DNA of 42,556 nt from Desulfobulbus propionicus (GCA_020720325.1 DYOW01000008.1:1-42556), one strand, 5' to 3'. Positions 18,884 to 28,772 are shown, numbered from the stretch's first letter. Notes: a model not told the origin generated them from the letters alone. Translations and numbers: made by a program.

Positions 18884-19426
18884 TTAAAATGTCGGTGGGG
18901 CAACCACCCATAAAATTTCCGCTTCAATGCTGCCGTCATTTTTTATCAAATGTTTTCTGTCAGACTTAAAATAAAAGCAGTCGCCCTGAGAAAGCTTATA
19001 TTTTGTCCTGCCATAGTAGAGGATAACCTCACCTTTTAACACGTAACCAAACTCTTCGCCGGAGTGCTGCCTGTCTTCCCAGGTTTTTGCTCCGGGCTCA
19101 AGCTTAACAAGCACTGGCTCCATCTCATTGTTATGAGAATTAGGAACAAGGAGATTAATATTAAACCCCTTTTCTGACTTGGTTGACTGTGTGCTTTCCT
19201 GAGGAGTAAACACAACTCTCTCAGTTTGTTTTTCATAAAAAAAATCAGAAAGGTTATCACCTAGAACCTCAAGTATCTGATTAAGAGTTGCAAGTGATGG
19301 CGAGGTAAGATCCCTTTCCAGCTGGCTTATATAACCCTTTGTCAGTTCAGTTCTTGCAGCCAGCTCATCCTGTGTAAGATTGCTGGCAAGCCTTAACCGT
19401 TTTAATTTTTCTCCTATCATTAACAT
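18884..19426 (-). CDS. XRE-family HTH regulator with C-terminal cupin domain
   Basis: LKRLRLASNLTQDELAARTELTKGYISQLERDLTSPSLATLNQI plus cupin HSGEEFGYVLKGEVILYYG…LSQGDCFYFKSDRKH. Confidence 0.92.
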   Translation of the reverse strand: MLMIGEKLKRLRLASNLTQDELAARTELTKGYISQLERDLTSPSLATLNQILEVLGDNLSDFFYEKQTERVVFTPQESTQSTKSEKGFNINLLVPNSHNNEMEPVLVKLEPGAKTWEDRQHSGEEFGYVLKGEVILYYGRTKYKLSQGDCFYFKSDRKHLIKNDGSIEAEILWVVAPPTF

Positions 19427-19432
19427 ATTGAT

Positions 19433-19449
19433 TAATCTTTTTGTTTAGT
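19433..19449. promoter_or_regulatory. candidate operator, copy 1 of direct repeat taatctttttgtttagt
   Basis: 17-bp exact repeat of 19581-19597 in the intergenic region upstream of the XRE-cupin gene. Confidence 0.4.
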
Positions 19450-19580
19450 TTTAATAAACTCAAACAAGAAAATGATATTTTAAGGTTTTCTTTGGAAATG
19501 TCAAGAGAAAAATGTGTTTTTTTGATTTTTTTTTAGGGGAAAAAATGATAAGTTATCTTTGAAACACAAGATGTTTATTG

Positions 19581-19597
19581 TAATCTTTTTGTTTAGT
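19581..19597. promoter_or_regulatory. candidate operator, copy 2 of direct repeat taatctttttgtttagt
   Basis: Exact match to 19433-19449. Confidence 0.4.
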
Positions 19598-19628
19598 GAA
19601 TAGTTACAAAAAAATGTAATTATCTTGA

Positions 19629-20873
19629 TTATTTCTGTCTATTAATTCTTTCAAGCTCTTTTTGGGCGGCGCTATTGCCAAGATTTGCGGCCCTTTCAAT
19701 AAATTTGCTGCCCTTTTCCACGTCTAATTCAATACCTATGCCAAGCTGATACATAACGCCAAGCTGATAAAGGGCATCCGGATTATTATTTTCAGCGGCA
19801 TTTTTATACCATTTTATTGCCATTTCAGAATCAGTCTTTGTTCCCAGTCCTTTCTCGTAAACTTTTCCAAGATAAAATTGTGCTTCGGCATGATCTTGTC
19901 TTGCAGCCAGTTCTAGCCATTTTTTTGCCTCTTTATAATCAAGCTTTACATCCATTGCCTGAAAATATATACGTCCGAGCTGAAATTGTGCTTCTTTATC
20001 ACCAATTTCAGCAGCCATTCTAAAATATTTTTCAGCATTGACATAATTGATGGGAAAATGCAAACCTGTAAGATAAAATTGACCCAAAAGGGTTTGGGCT
20101 TTGGGATTATTATTATTGGCAGCAAGGGTAAGCCAATATTTTGCCTTGTCAATATCTTTAGTTATTACTGTTCCATTTAAGTAAGCCTGGGCAATCTCAT
20201 ATTGCATATCTTTGTCATTTTTTTTAGTAGCCTCATTTATCATGTAATTTATTTTTTCAATTCCTGTCAGCTCTTTTTTCTTAAATGCGCGTAAACTACT
20301 TAATAGCCCTTCTTTTTGTTCCTGTTCTTTTACCGGTTTATCTTCCACGTTATCGGCGGACTTTTTATCAGTTTCTTCGGATTTCAAATCATCCATATCT
20401 TTGGGAGGTTGCTTTATATCTTCTTGTTTGGTGGCGTTATCTTCATGTTTTTCTTTTAATTTCGGTTGTTGCATGGTTGTATTGGTGGAAGAAATGATGG
20501 CGTTTTCTTCCTTTGTTTTTTTTATAGAGTAAAAAACAAAAAATGCGGTTGCAATACATAAAAGCAATATAAAACCAATTATTCCAAACCTGATAAAGAC
20601 TGAAAAATCCTTTTTCTTAGATGGTAATGGTTCCTGAAAATAAGGTTTAGGTTCTTCTTTTAAAAATGTCTCTTCTCTTTCACGTGTTTCTTCAGCTTTA
20701 TGTGCCTGTTGCTTTATTTTATCCTTTAATTTTTCCCTTTTTTGGAATTTTGATTCTTCTTCTTGGGAAGACATGCCATCTTCAGGTATTCTTTGAAGAT
20801 TAACCAACAAATCATCCAATCTTGTCTGAATTCCTAAAAAACCTATATATTTTTTTTCTAGTTCTTGGCTCAT
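19629..20873 (-). CDS. membrane-anchored Sel1-like repeat protein
   Basis: Charged N-terminus, one TM (FGIIGFILLLCIATAFFVFYSI), about five C-terminal Sel1-like repeats (AQFYLGKVYEKGLGTKTDSEMAIKWYKNAAENNNPDA). Confidence 0.88.
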   Translation of the reverse strand: MSQELEKKYIGFLGIQTRLDDLLVNLQRIPEDGMSSQEEESKFQKREKLKDKIKQQAHKAEETREREETFLKEEPKPYFQEPLPSKKKDFSVFIRFGIIGFILLLCIATAFFVFYSIKKTKEENAIISSTNTTMQQPKLKEKHEDNATKQEDIKQPPKDMDDLKSEETDKKSADNVEDKPVKEQEQKEGLLSSLRAFKKKELTGIEKINYMINEATKKNDKDMQYEIAQAYLNGTVITKDIDKAKYWLTLAANNNNPKAQTLLGQFYLTGLHFPINYVNAEKYFRMAAEIGDKEAQFQLGRIYFQAMDVKLDYKEAKKWLELAARQDHAEAQFYLGKVYEKGLGTKTDSEMAIKWYKNAAENNNPDALYQLGVMYQLGIGIELDVEKGSKFIERAANLGNSAAQKELERINRQK

Positions 20874-20880
20874 AAAAATC

Positions 20881-21882
20881 TTATGTTAATAAATTTTGAA
20901 GGGCTTCTTTGTCTTTTAAAAGAAGTTCGTTAAATTTTTGATATTTCTGAAATATCTTTTGCAATACATCAATAAGATCATACGCGGGTTTATGCAAAAG
21001 ATTATTATTTGAAAGATAAAGCGCAAGCTGCCTGATTTTTTGAAACATCTGGATGGAATCATCTTCTTCAATACCATTTGACACATTGTTAATCTGTATT
21101 GGCATAACAATTTCCGACCAGAATTTTAACAGATATTGAATTTTTAATATTTTGGAATTAATATTTACATCCTTTGAGGGAACCTCTCTTAGATGGAGTA
21201 TAATGCTTTGCATTATTTTCTGTATTTCCCCGTCAATTGCCTCAAGATATTTTTTTATTTCAAGATGATAGTCTGAAACAAAGTCGGATACTATTTCAGG
21301 TATGTTCATGGTTACGGAAGAGGTAATATGATTTAGCACATTAGTCAAAATTACTTCTGGTTTTTCCACCTTATCAAGGGCTTTGATGATTGTTCCGGAA
21401 ATAAATTTTTTATAGTTGTTAAACTCATCTTCCACAGTTGCCGGATTGCTTATGGCGCTAAAATTAGCAAGTTTTCTGTTGCCATTTATGAGATTAAAAA
21501 TACTGTTGATGTTTATCTGATTAAATGTAAAACAAAGGAAATTTATCCATACATCAAGGTCTTTATAATTATTAACTGATATGGCAAAAGCCATTAAATT
21601 ACATTTTGACAAAGGCTCCATGTCTTTCATAACCACGCTTAATGAAACAGGGTCATGCTTTATCTTTTCTATGATTTCTTTGGCATGATGAGGGGAAACT
21701 CCAGCAAGCCAGGTTACTTCTGCAAACAACCTGTTTTTGGGATGTGTAAGCGTTGATTTGGCCTGGGTGCAAATGGAGGCATCTATTTCAAGGGATCTTG
21801 CGTCAGCCTGTTCAATTATTTTTTCCCTTGTGTCAGAGGTGCTTACACCTAATATAAAAAAAGGATTTTCAGTTAAAATCAT
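20881..21882 (-). CDS. hypothetical protein with J-like N-terminus (no HPD), probable Hsp70 partner
   Basis: NPFFILGVSTSDTREKIIEQADARSLEIDASICTQAKSTLTHPKNRLFAEVTWLAGVSP; 7-bp gap to the Hsp70 gene. Confidence 0.65.
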   Translation of the reverse strand: MILTENPFFILGVSTSDTREKIIEQADARSLEIDASICTQAKSTLTHPKNRLFAEVTWLAGVSPHHAKEIIEKIKHDPVSLSVVMKDMEPLSKCNLMAFAISVNNYKDLDVWINFLCFTFNQININSIFNLINGNRKLANFSAISNPATVEDEFNNYKKFISGTIIKALDKVEKPEVILTNVLNHITSSVTMNIPEIVSDFVSDYHLEIKKYLEAIDGEIQKIMQSIILHLREVPSKDVNINSKILKIQYLLKFWSEIVMPIQINNVSNGIEEDDSIQMFQKIRQLALYLSNNNLLHKPAYDLIDVLQKIFQKYQKFNELLLKDKEALQNLLT

Positions 21883-21889
21883 AAAAAAA

Positions 21890-24367
21890 TCACATTATAT
21901 TAACAACACTAAATAGTTCTCGGTCAATGCTTGTCCAGATTTTTATCCTGAACATCTGCAAAACAATTTTCCTCAGCTCATCATAATTATTCTTTTCAAG
22001 AGCAGTCACGCCTTTGTCCACAAGTATCTTAAACGCAAGCTTGTCTGTAAAGAGATGCTCCTGCTTTGAATATTTATCAAAAGTTTCAGATATAAACCAA
22101 TCCTGTCTCCATAAAACCTTTAAATTAAGATCAATCAACTGATTAACAATAGTTTCAAAATCCGTAGTGCTTTTACTTAATGATTTTACAGCAAGATTGT
22201 AGTAATAATTAAAACTGTCTATTTCAGAAGGTTTGGCCAGCGGAGATATGTATTTATTATAAAAATTCATTAAATTATCAATATCAGCCTTTCTTATATC
22301 AAAAAGATTTTCTTTTTTTATGTAAGAGAGCATTTTTTTTGCATTTAAGATCATTTCTGAAGCAAGCTTAGAGGTTTCAGGATCTTTTGCTGTTTCAAGC
22401 ATTGTCTGGGCATTCAGAAGTTTTTGTTTTACGCCTTCCAGACTTTCAATGAATATTCTCTCATTCAGGCTGTTTATCCTATTCATTATCATACTGATTT
22501 CATCTTTTAATCTGAGTTCAGCGGTTGTAAAATCTATCTGTCCTTCCTGCCTTGAATACAGATTATGACTTGCAAATGAAGCGCCTATGCTTGAAACGCT
22601 AACAGTCATAAATATATTTCCTGAATCAGCAATCTCATATTCACAGATCAGCTCATCTCCCTTCTGAATAATGCCAGCGTCAAAGTCGCTTCCTGATATC
22701 TTAAACGTTCCTACAAAATTATTATCGCTTACAGGCTCTTCTATTTCTCCTTCATAAAGATTGAAATTTAAACTCTGGACTGCACCTGCCTTTAGACTTT
22801 CCATTGCCTTAAAGGATATTTTGCCTTTTTTGGGAAGACTTTCTCCTTTTTTTACGAGATATTTCGGAACTGTATTGGTGCCGCCTATTTTTTCAAGAAC
22901 CTCAACACAAAGGGAATTTGAAGTGGGTATTGCATCAACTGTTGTCGCTGTTTGCGTTATAACTATTTCATTGTTTGGAATGGAAACCTGACTGCCTTTT
23001 TCATCAAAAACAGAAATAGCGTACCTGTTATCACCTTTTTGATTGAGAAAAACTTCAATGCTGGTTCCATTTACAAGAAGAATCCTGCCTGATGTCCATC
23101 CTGTGTCTCTGCTGTCTATCTGCCATGTAAAACCATCATATTTTTTTCCTTCGCATCTTACAAGGATTCTCGATTTAATATCTGATGTCCTTGAGAGATA
23201 ATCAAAACTTATATCAGCAAGGGAAAAGGTTTTTTTGGAAATTTTTTTCTGTTTGGTCTGTGTCGACCAGTCAATGGATTCTGCAAAAAGGGCGGCCCCC
23301 TGGGCAACTGCAAGCATTGGGTCAACGGATGTTTCGCATTCCACTCCTATCGCCTCGCAGACCATGTCTCTTAAAGGGGCATAATAAGAAGGTCCGCCAA
23401 CAAACACAATTTTTGATATATCGGTGACTTCAATATTGGCAGATTTTATAGTCTTAAATACTTCATCTATTGTATCGTCAACTCGCGGCTTAATGATTGA
23501 ATTTAAATTACTTCTATCTAATGTGCAATCAATATAAATGCTCTTGCCTGTTTCATCTCTGAGCCTTGCTTCTTCTTCAGTAATTATTATTTTTGCATAC
23601 TCAGACTTAGAAAGTTCTTTTTTCGCCTTTTCTGCAGCCCATGTTGCAATCCTGAAAAAAGTTTTATTTATTGGACTTGATGCAAAGTCTGCGGAAAGAT
23701 TAAAATTTTTATTTAACCATGGAATAATAACGAGATCCACAATTGTCCTGTCCCAATCCCTTCCACCGCACATAACAATACCGCCGTGTTCTATAAGAGA
23801 AACCCTTCCTTTAATGCTTTCGGCAAGGGCGACATCAAAAGTGCCACCGCCAAGGTCATAAACAAGGAACATTCCGTCTAATTTATTATTAAACATTATG
23901 CTCATTATCGCAGCCACAGGCTCCTGCATAAGAGAAACCTTTCCAATGCCTGACATTTCAACGGCAGTTAAAGTTGCGTCTCTTTGCATCTGGTTAAATG
24001 ATGCTGGAATAGTCACAACAGTCCCTGTATCCGGGTCGTTTTTTATGCTGTCAGGGAGATAATTGTATAATACCCGCAATACCTCAGCGCTGCATTCTTC
24101 AGGAGTCATTTTTATGTCATATGCAGGGACATACATGGGGGTGTTTGTTCCCATCATTCTCTTAAAAAGAGTAAGTGTTTTGTCCGGAGCAAATGCAGCC
24201 ATTTTATAGGCTCGTTCACCATAAAACCTGGAATTTTCTTCAAAATATATAGCTGACGGGGTTATCAGGCTACCTTCAGGACTTTTATAGACGGTAATAT
24301 CTTTTCCGTTATAAGAACAAATCGCGCTGTTTGTAGTTCCCAGATCTATTCCAATATAAGTTCCCAA
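21890..24367 (-). CDS. Hsp70-family (DnaK-like) protein, 825 aa, divergent C-terminal half
   Basis: YIGIDLGTTNSAICSYNG, VVTIPASFNQMQRDAT, VYDLGGGTFDVALAE, VFVGGPSYYAPLRDMV. Confidence 0.93.
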   Translation of the reverse strand: MGTYIGIDLGTTNSAICSYNGKDITVYKSPEGSLITPSAIYFEENSRFYGERAYKMAAFAPDKTLTLFKRMMGTNTPMYVPAYDIKMTPEECSAEVLRVLYNYLPDSIKNDPDTGTVVTIPASFNQMQRDATLTAVEMSGIGKVSLMQEPVAAIMSIMFNNKLDGMFLVYDLGGGTFDVALAESIKGRVSLIEHGGIVMCGGRDWDRTIVDLVIIPWLNKNFNLSADFASSPINKTFFRIATWAAEKAKKELSKSEYAKIIITEEEARLRDETGKSIYIDCTLDRSNLNSIIKPRVDDTIDEVFKTIKSANIEVTDISKIVFVGGPSYYAPLRDMVCEAIGVECETSVDPMLAVAQGAALFAESIDWSTQTKQKKISKKTFSLADISFDYLSRTSDIKSRILVRCEGKKYDGFTWQIDSRDTGWTSGRILLVNGTSIEVFLNQKGDNRYAISVFDEKGSQVSIPNNEIVITQTATTVDAIPTSNSLCVEVLEKIGGTNTVPKYLVKKGESLPKKGKISFKAMESLKAGAVQSLNFNLYEGEIEEPVSDNNFVGTFKISGSDFDAGIIQKGDELICEYEIADSGNIFMTVSVSSIGASFASHNLYSRQEGQIDFTTAELRLKDEISMIMNRINSLNERIFIESLEGVKQKLLNAQTMLETAKDPETSKLASEMILNAKKMLSYIKKENLFDIRKADIDNLMNFYNKYISPLAKPSEIDSFNYYYNLAVKSLSKSTTDFETIVNQLIDLNLKVLWRQDWFISETFDKYSKQEHLFTDKLAFKILVDKGVTALEKNNYDELRKIVLQMFRIKIWTSIDRELFSVVNIM

Positions 24368-24720
24368 TCCTGTCTCCTTCCAAGAACAGCCTTGCCCATT
24401 AAAACTATGCCGTCCTGATTCATTATAGTAGGTTCTAACATTTGTTCTATGTAGAGATGATCCTTCTCTTCAAATTCATCCAGATTAATGGGTGTTACTC
24501 CCATTCCAATGTTAAAATCATAACCTTCCATGTCTACAATCCAACAATTTATTGCATCAAGGGTTTCATCAAGATTTTTCAGATAAAAATCATAATATCC
24601 CTGATACTTCCTTTGTTCTTTTTCGTCAAGTTTCCTTATTAACCTTAAAAATGTTTTGGCAAATCTCCACGATTCTATGGAAAATTTAAGAATTTTGTCT
24701 TTACAATTATTATCGTCCAT
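24346..24720 (-). CDS. small protein of the Hsp70 operon, possibly GrpE-like
   Basis: 124 aa, helical N-terminus then a short C-terminal segment IEQMLEPTIMNQDGIVLMGKAVLGRR; overlaps the Hsp70 start by 22 nt. Confidence 0.6.
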   Translation of the reverse strand: MDDNNCKDKILKFSIESWRFAKTFLRLIRKLDEKEQRKYQGYYDFYLKNLDETLDAINCWIVDMEGYDFNIGMGVTPINLDEFEEKDHLYIEQMLEPTIMNQDGIVLMGKAVLGRRQDWELILE

Positions 24721-24772
24721 TTCCTCACACGCTAAGAATAAAAATTATCTTAATTATATTATATATTTTTTT

Positions 24773-26128
24773 TTATGCAAAATTATTTTTTTCTAAAAAA
24801 AAGCCTATTTCAGAGGCTATTTCACTAATTTTAGTTTTATCCTCTCCTTCCACCATAACCCTCATTAAAGCTTCGGTTCCAGAAGGTCTTATAAGTATCC
24901 TTCCCTTGCCGTTAAGATCTTTAACCATTTTTTTTTGAAGCTCATCAAGCCCGGGAATATCCACAGGATTTACCTTCACTTTCATTGGTATATTTTTTAA
25001 TATCTGAGGAAAAGATATCATTATCTTTGCTAGTTCCGATAGATTTTTTCCAGTTTTTATGACAATTGCAAGAACCTGAAGCGCGGCAAGTATTCCATCC
25101 CCTGTTGTGTTATGATTAAGAAATATCAAATGACCTGATTGTTCTCCTCCAAAGTTATAACCCCCTGACCTCATTGCCTCAACAACATATCTGTCCCCGA
25201 CCTGTGTCCTAATTAATCTTGCTCCCATAGCCTTAAGCAATATTTCAAGCCCCATATTGCTCATAACTGTTGTCACAAGAGTGTTGTAGTTAAGTTTATT
25301 ATTTTTTATAAGGTCATTGCAGCATATTGCCATTATATGGTCTCCGTCCACCACATTTCCTTTTTCATCTACAAAAATTGCCCTGTCGCCATCTCCATCA
25401 AAAGCTACGCCTAAATTGGCATTGGTTTCAATAACTTTATTTTTTAATGTGTCTGTGGATAATGCGCCGCAATCCAGATTTATATTAATTCCGTCAGGGT
25501 TGACTCCTATTTTTATAACCTCAGCGCCAAGCTCTTCGAATACAAGGGGGGCCACCTTATAGGTTGCGCCATTTGCGCAATCAATGACTATTTTAAGTCC
25601 ATCAAGTTTCATATTATTGGGAAATGACTGTTTCAAAAACACAATATAACGGCCGCTGGCGTCATCAATCCTGAAAGCCTTTCCTAATTCCTTTCCGGTT
25701 GGTTGTTCCTTTTGAAACTCATCTCTTTCAATAAGCTCTTCAATTTTCATTTCAACTTCATCAGGAAGTTTAAAACCATCATCTGAAAAAATTTTGATGC
25801 CATTATCATAAAAAGGATTATGAGAAGCAGATATTACAATTCCTGCCTCTGCCCTCATGCTTGTTGTAAGAAATGCGATTGCAGGAGTAGGTATTGGGCC
25901 TACCAGAAGCACATCAACCCCCATGGAACAAATCCCTGCAAGCATAGCGCTTTCAAACATATAACCAGATATCCTTGTATCCTTGCCAATAAGTATTTTT
26001 CTATGTTTTTTGCCATTATTTTGGAATATAGATGCAATCGCCTTGCCCATTTTCATGCTTAACTCAATGGTCATGGGATGTTGATTAGCAATTCCCCTTA
26101 TGCCATCTGTTCCAAAAAGTTTCCTCAT
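24773..26128 (-). CDS. glmM: phosphoglucosamine mutase
   Basis: [62 protein letters not shown]. Confidence 0.97.
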   Translation of the reverse strand: MRKLFGTDGIRGIANQHPMTIELSMKMGKAIASIFQNNGKKHRKILIGKDTRISGYMFESAMLAGICSMGVDVLLVGPIPTPAIAFLTTSMRAEAGIVISASHNPFYDNGIKIFSDDGFKLPDEVEMKIEELIERDEFQKEQPTGKELGKAFRIDDASGRYIVFLKQSFPNNMKLDGLKIVIDCANGATYKVAPLVFEELGAEVIKIGVNPDGININLDCGALSTDTLKNKVIETNANLGVAFDGDGDRAIFVDEKGNVVDGDHIMAICCNDLIKNNKLNYNTLVTTVMSNMGLEILLKAMGARLIRTQVGDRYVVEAMRSGGYNFGGEQSGHLIFLNHNTTGDGILAALQVLAIVIKTGKNLSELAKIMISFPQILKNIPMKVKVNPVDIPGLDELQKKMVKDLNGKGRILIRPSGTEALMRVMVEGEDKTKISEIASEIGFFLEKNNFA

Positions 26129-26134
26129 TATAAC

Positions 26135-27097
26135 TTACCTCTGTTTTGCATCTTTTTTTGAACCTTTTTCATGACTTTTATTTTCATCGGGAATGACAAC
26201 CTGAAACTCTAAAGGTTTTATTTCTTTGATGTAAAGTCCGCTTGGAATATAAGGAATAGGCTTTAGATAATGCTGTCCCTTTTCAAGTCCTTTAACTGAA
26301 ATTTTTAAGAGTATATCTTCGGATTTAGTATTTTTTAAAAGATTTTTGGGACCTTCAAGGGATATTTCCGCATATTTGGGAACACAATGCACTCCTTCAA
26401 GGTCAGAGTCGATAACTACCGGGATTCTGCTCAGGTGCAGATTCCCTTGTTCAGGTTCAATCTTAATTTTAAGAAAAAGATTTGAAATTTCCGATGTAAA
26501 ACCCAAATCTTTGAAATCAAGTTTAACTATCCTGTTAAATGTATCCGCATGGTTGCTTATGTCTACAGGAGGAGTCTCAATGGATTTAACCTTTTCAACA
26601 GTTTCTTCAGCGCCGTAAATTGTTATTTTAGGAGGCAAAATTTCTGTATCAACTAACTTAAAATCCTGATGTGGCGTGCCTGTAAGATATAATTTAACAG
26701 GAACCTCTTTTTTTATGAATCTGCTCACAGACAGTTCTAATTTGCTTGGCTGGATTTTTGTAATTTTAACACCTGATGGAACAGCAATGCTTTCAGGGGT
26801 TAATTGAATAGTGAGCGGGCCTTTTTGAATATGCTCAAGCTCAAGGGTCTTGGTCATCTTTTGCCCTGTAAGTATCTGAATTATACTTCTTGGTCCATAA
26901 AGAGAAATCATAATTGAAGGGGGCAATCCCTCAACAACATAGTCCTGGGGAAGTTTGGTTATTTCAATGGGGACAGAGATATTGATCTCGGTTTTTTCCT
27001 CATTCACCACAAAAAACCACAAAAAAACAGCAAAGAAAAAGGAAAAAAGCTTAATAAAAAAATTTTTTGTTATGTTGATTTTTCTAATATTTATCAT
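26135..27097 (-). CDS. cdaR: YbbR-domain protein (CdaR)
   Basis: N-terminal TM, YbbR-like repeats (VPIEITKLPQDYVVEGLPPSIMISLYGP), adjacent to cdaA. Confidence 0.88.
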   Translation of the reverse strand: MINIRKINITKNFFIKLFSFFFAVFLWFFVVNEEKTEINISVPIEITKLPQDYVVEGLPPSIMISLYGPRSIIQILTGQKMTKTLELEHIQKGPLTIQLTPESIAVPSGVKITKIQPSKLELSVSRFIKKEVPVKLYLTGTPHQDFKLVDTEILPPKITIYGAEETVEKVKSIETPPVDISNHADTFNRIVKLDFKDLGFTSEISNLFLKIKIEPEQGNLHLSRIPVVIDSDLEGVHCVPKYAEISLEGPKNLLKNTKSEDILLKISVKGLEKGQHYLKPIPYIPSGLYIKEIKPLEFQVVIPDENKSHEKGSKKDAKQR

Positions 27098-27103
27098 AAA
27101 AAT

Positions 27104-27907
27104 TTATCTTCGCATCAACCACCATGCTTTAGTTTCCTCCTGCTTTGCAAAAAGATTATAAAGCATATTCCTTAATACTGAAATTTCAAGATTTCTTGTT
27201 ATTTTTCCACTTATAGCCATGGAAATACCTCCTGTTTCTTCTGAAACAACCATTGCCACAGCATCTGTTTCCTCTGTAATGCCTATAGCTGCCCTGTGTC
27301 TTGTTCCAAGCCTTTTGCTTAACTCAGTATTTAAGCTAAGAGGAAGAAGACAGCCTGCAAAGGATATTTTACCCTTTTGTATAACAACTGCTCCGTCATG
27401 CAGAGGTGTTCCTTTATAAAAAATTGTGCTTAAAAGCTCCCTTGATATCTGAGAATCAATATTTGTGCCTGACTCAAGATAATTTCCAAGTCCAACTTCC
27501 CTTTCTATAACAATGATGGCGCCGGTTTTTTCTTTGGAAAGCACTGTAAGCGTCTTTAATATCTCTTCTATGTCATGATGAGTCTTTTTCCGCTCGCTTA
27601 AAAAAGGATTTTGACCTACCTGAATAAGAACCCTTCTGATATCTTCCTGAAATAAAATAACAACAAGTATAAAAACCGAGCTTAAGACAGTTCCAAGAAG
27701 CCAGTGCAAGGCATAAAGCTGTAAGGTTCTTGCCACAAAATAAATAACAATGATGACACCAAGCCCCATGACCATTTGCACTGCCCTGGTGCCTTTAACA
27801 AGCATTGTAATTTTATAAATTAAAAAGGATACAACAATAATATCAAGGGTGTCCTGCCATCTGAAAACCCCTGTGTACCTCTTTAATAAATCAAAAATAT
27901 TATCCAT
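27104..27907 (-). CDS. cdaA: diadenylate cyclase CdaA
   Basis: TM N-terminus, then DGAVVIQKGKI…LGTRHRAAIGITEETDAVAMVVSEETGGISMAISGKI (DGA and RHR DAC motifs). Confidence 0.96.
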   Translation of the reverse strand: MDNIFDLLKRYTGVFRWQDTLDIIVVSFLIYKITMLVKGTRAVQMVMGLGVIIVIYFVARTLQLYALHWLLGTVLSSVFILVVILFQEDIRRVLIQVGQNPFLSERKKTHHDIEEILKTLTVLSKEKTGAIIVIEREVGLGNYLESGTNIDSQISRELLSTIFYKGTPLHDGAVVIQKGKISFAGCLLPLSLNTELSKRLGTRHRAAIGITEETDAVAMVVSEETGGISMAISGKITRNLEISVLRNMLYNLFAKQEETKAWWLMRR

Positions 27908-27908
27908 C

Positions 27909-28757
27909 TTACTTTAATGCCTTGTAAATATTAAAGGCATCTCTGGTTATTTTTACATTATGAACCCTTATTATATCAGCTCCGTTTAATACTGAGATAA
28001 TATCGGCTACAGCGCTTATTAAATCCCGTTCTTTGGGCGATTCAATGCCTGAAATCCTTCCGAGAAAGGATTTTCTGGAATTTCCGATTAATACTGGAAA
28101 TCCCAGGCTTTTCAATTTTTTTAATCCTCTAATAATATTTATATTATCTTCAGGTCTCTTCCCAAACCCTATTCCGGGGTCAAGAATAATTTTATCATTT
28201 TTTATGCCTTTTTTAAGGGAAAAATTTATTCTTTCATAAAAAAAAGACAATAACTCCTCCCACAAATCCTCATAAACAGGGGCAACCTGCATGTCTTTGG
28301 GAGAGCCTTTTATATGCATAATAACAACAGGAACACCATATGATGCCACAATATCAGGTAGTTCAGGGTCAAAGGTAAACCCGCTTATATCATTTATAAT
28401 ATCAGCCCCTGCATCTATTGCATTTACAGCGACCTCAGATTTATAGGTGTCAATGGAAACAAGACAATTTGCCCTTTCTTTAATAGCCTTTATAACCGGT
28501 ATTACCCTGCTTATTTCTTCTTTGGTTGGAACCGGTTCTGAAAACGGTCTTGTAGATTCCCCTCCTATATCTATAATATCCGCGCCGTCTGCAATTAAAG
28601 CAATTCCGTGATTTATGGCTTTTTCTTCTGAAAAAAAATTTCCACCGTCTGAAAATGAATCCGGCGTGACATTTAACACACCCATTATACAGGGTGATTC
28701 ATTAAATTTTAATCTATTTGTAAGTTTATTAAAATTTACTTCATTGCACGAATTCAT
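27909..28757 (-). CDS. folP: dihydropteroate synthase
   Basis: IMGVLNVTPDSFSDGG, DIIDIGGESTRPFSEPV, GADIINDISGF, DPGIGFGKRPEDN, GNSRKSFLG. Confidence 0.97.
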   Translation of the reverse strand: MNSCNEVNFNKLTNRLKFNESPCIMGVLNVTPDSFSDGGNFFSEEKAINHGIALIADGADIIDIGGESTRPFSEPVPTKEEISRVIPVIKAIKERANCLVSIDTYKSEVAVNAIDAGADIINDISGFTFDPELPDIVASYGVPVVIMHIKGSPKDMQVAPVYEDLWEELLSFFYERINFSLKKGIKNDKIILDPGIGFGKRPEDNINIIRGLKKLKSLGFPVLIGNSRKSFLGRISGIESPKERDLISAVADIISVLNGADIIRVHNVKITRDAFNIYKALK

Positions 28758-28772
28758 TAAATTTATTATATT

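Noticed and set aside
27104-28757. cdaA-folP adjacency as a novel cluster
   Set aside because: The ftsH-folP-cdaA-cdaR-glmM order is, as I recall, already common in related diderm bacteria.
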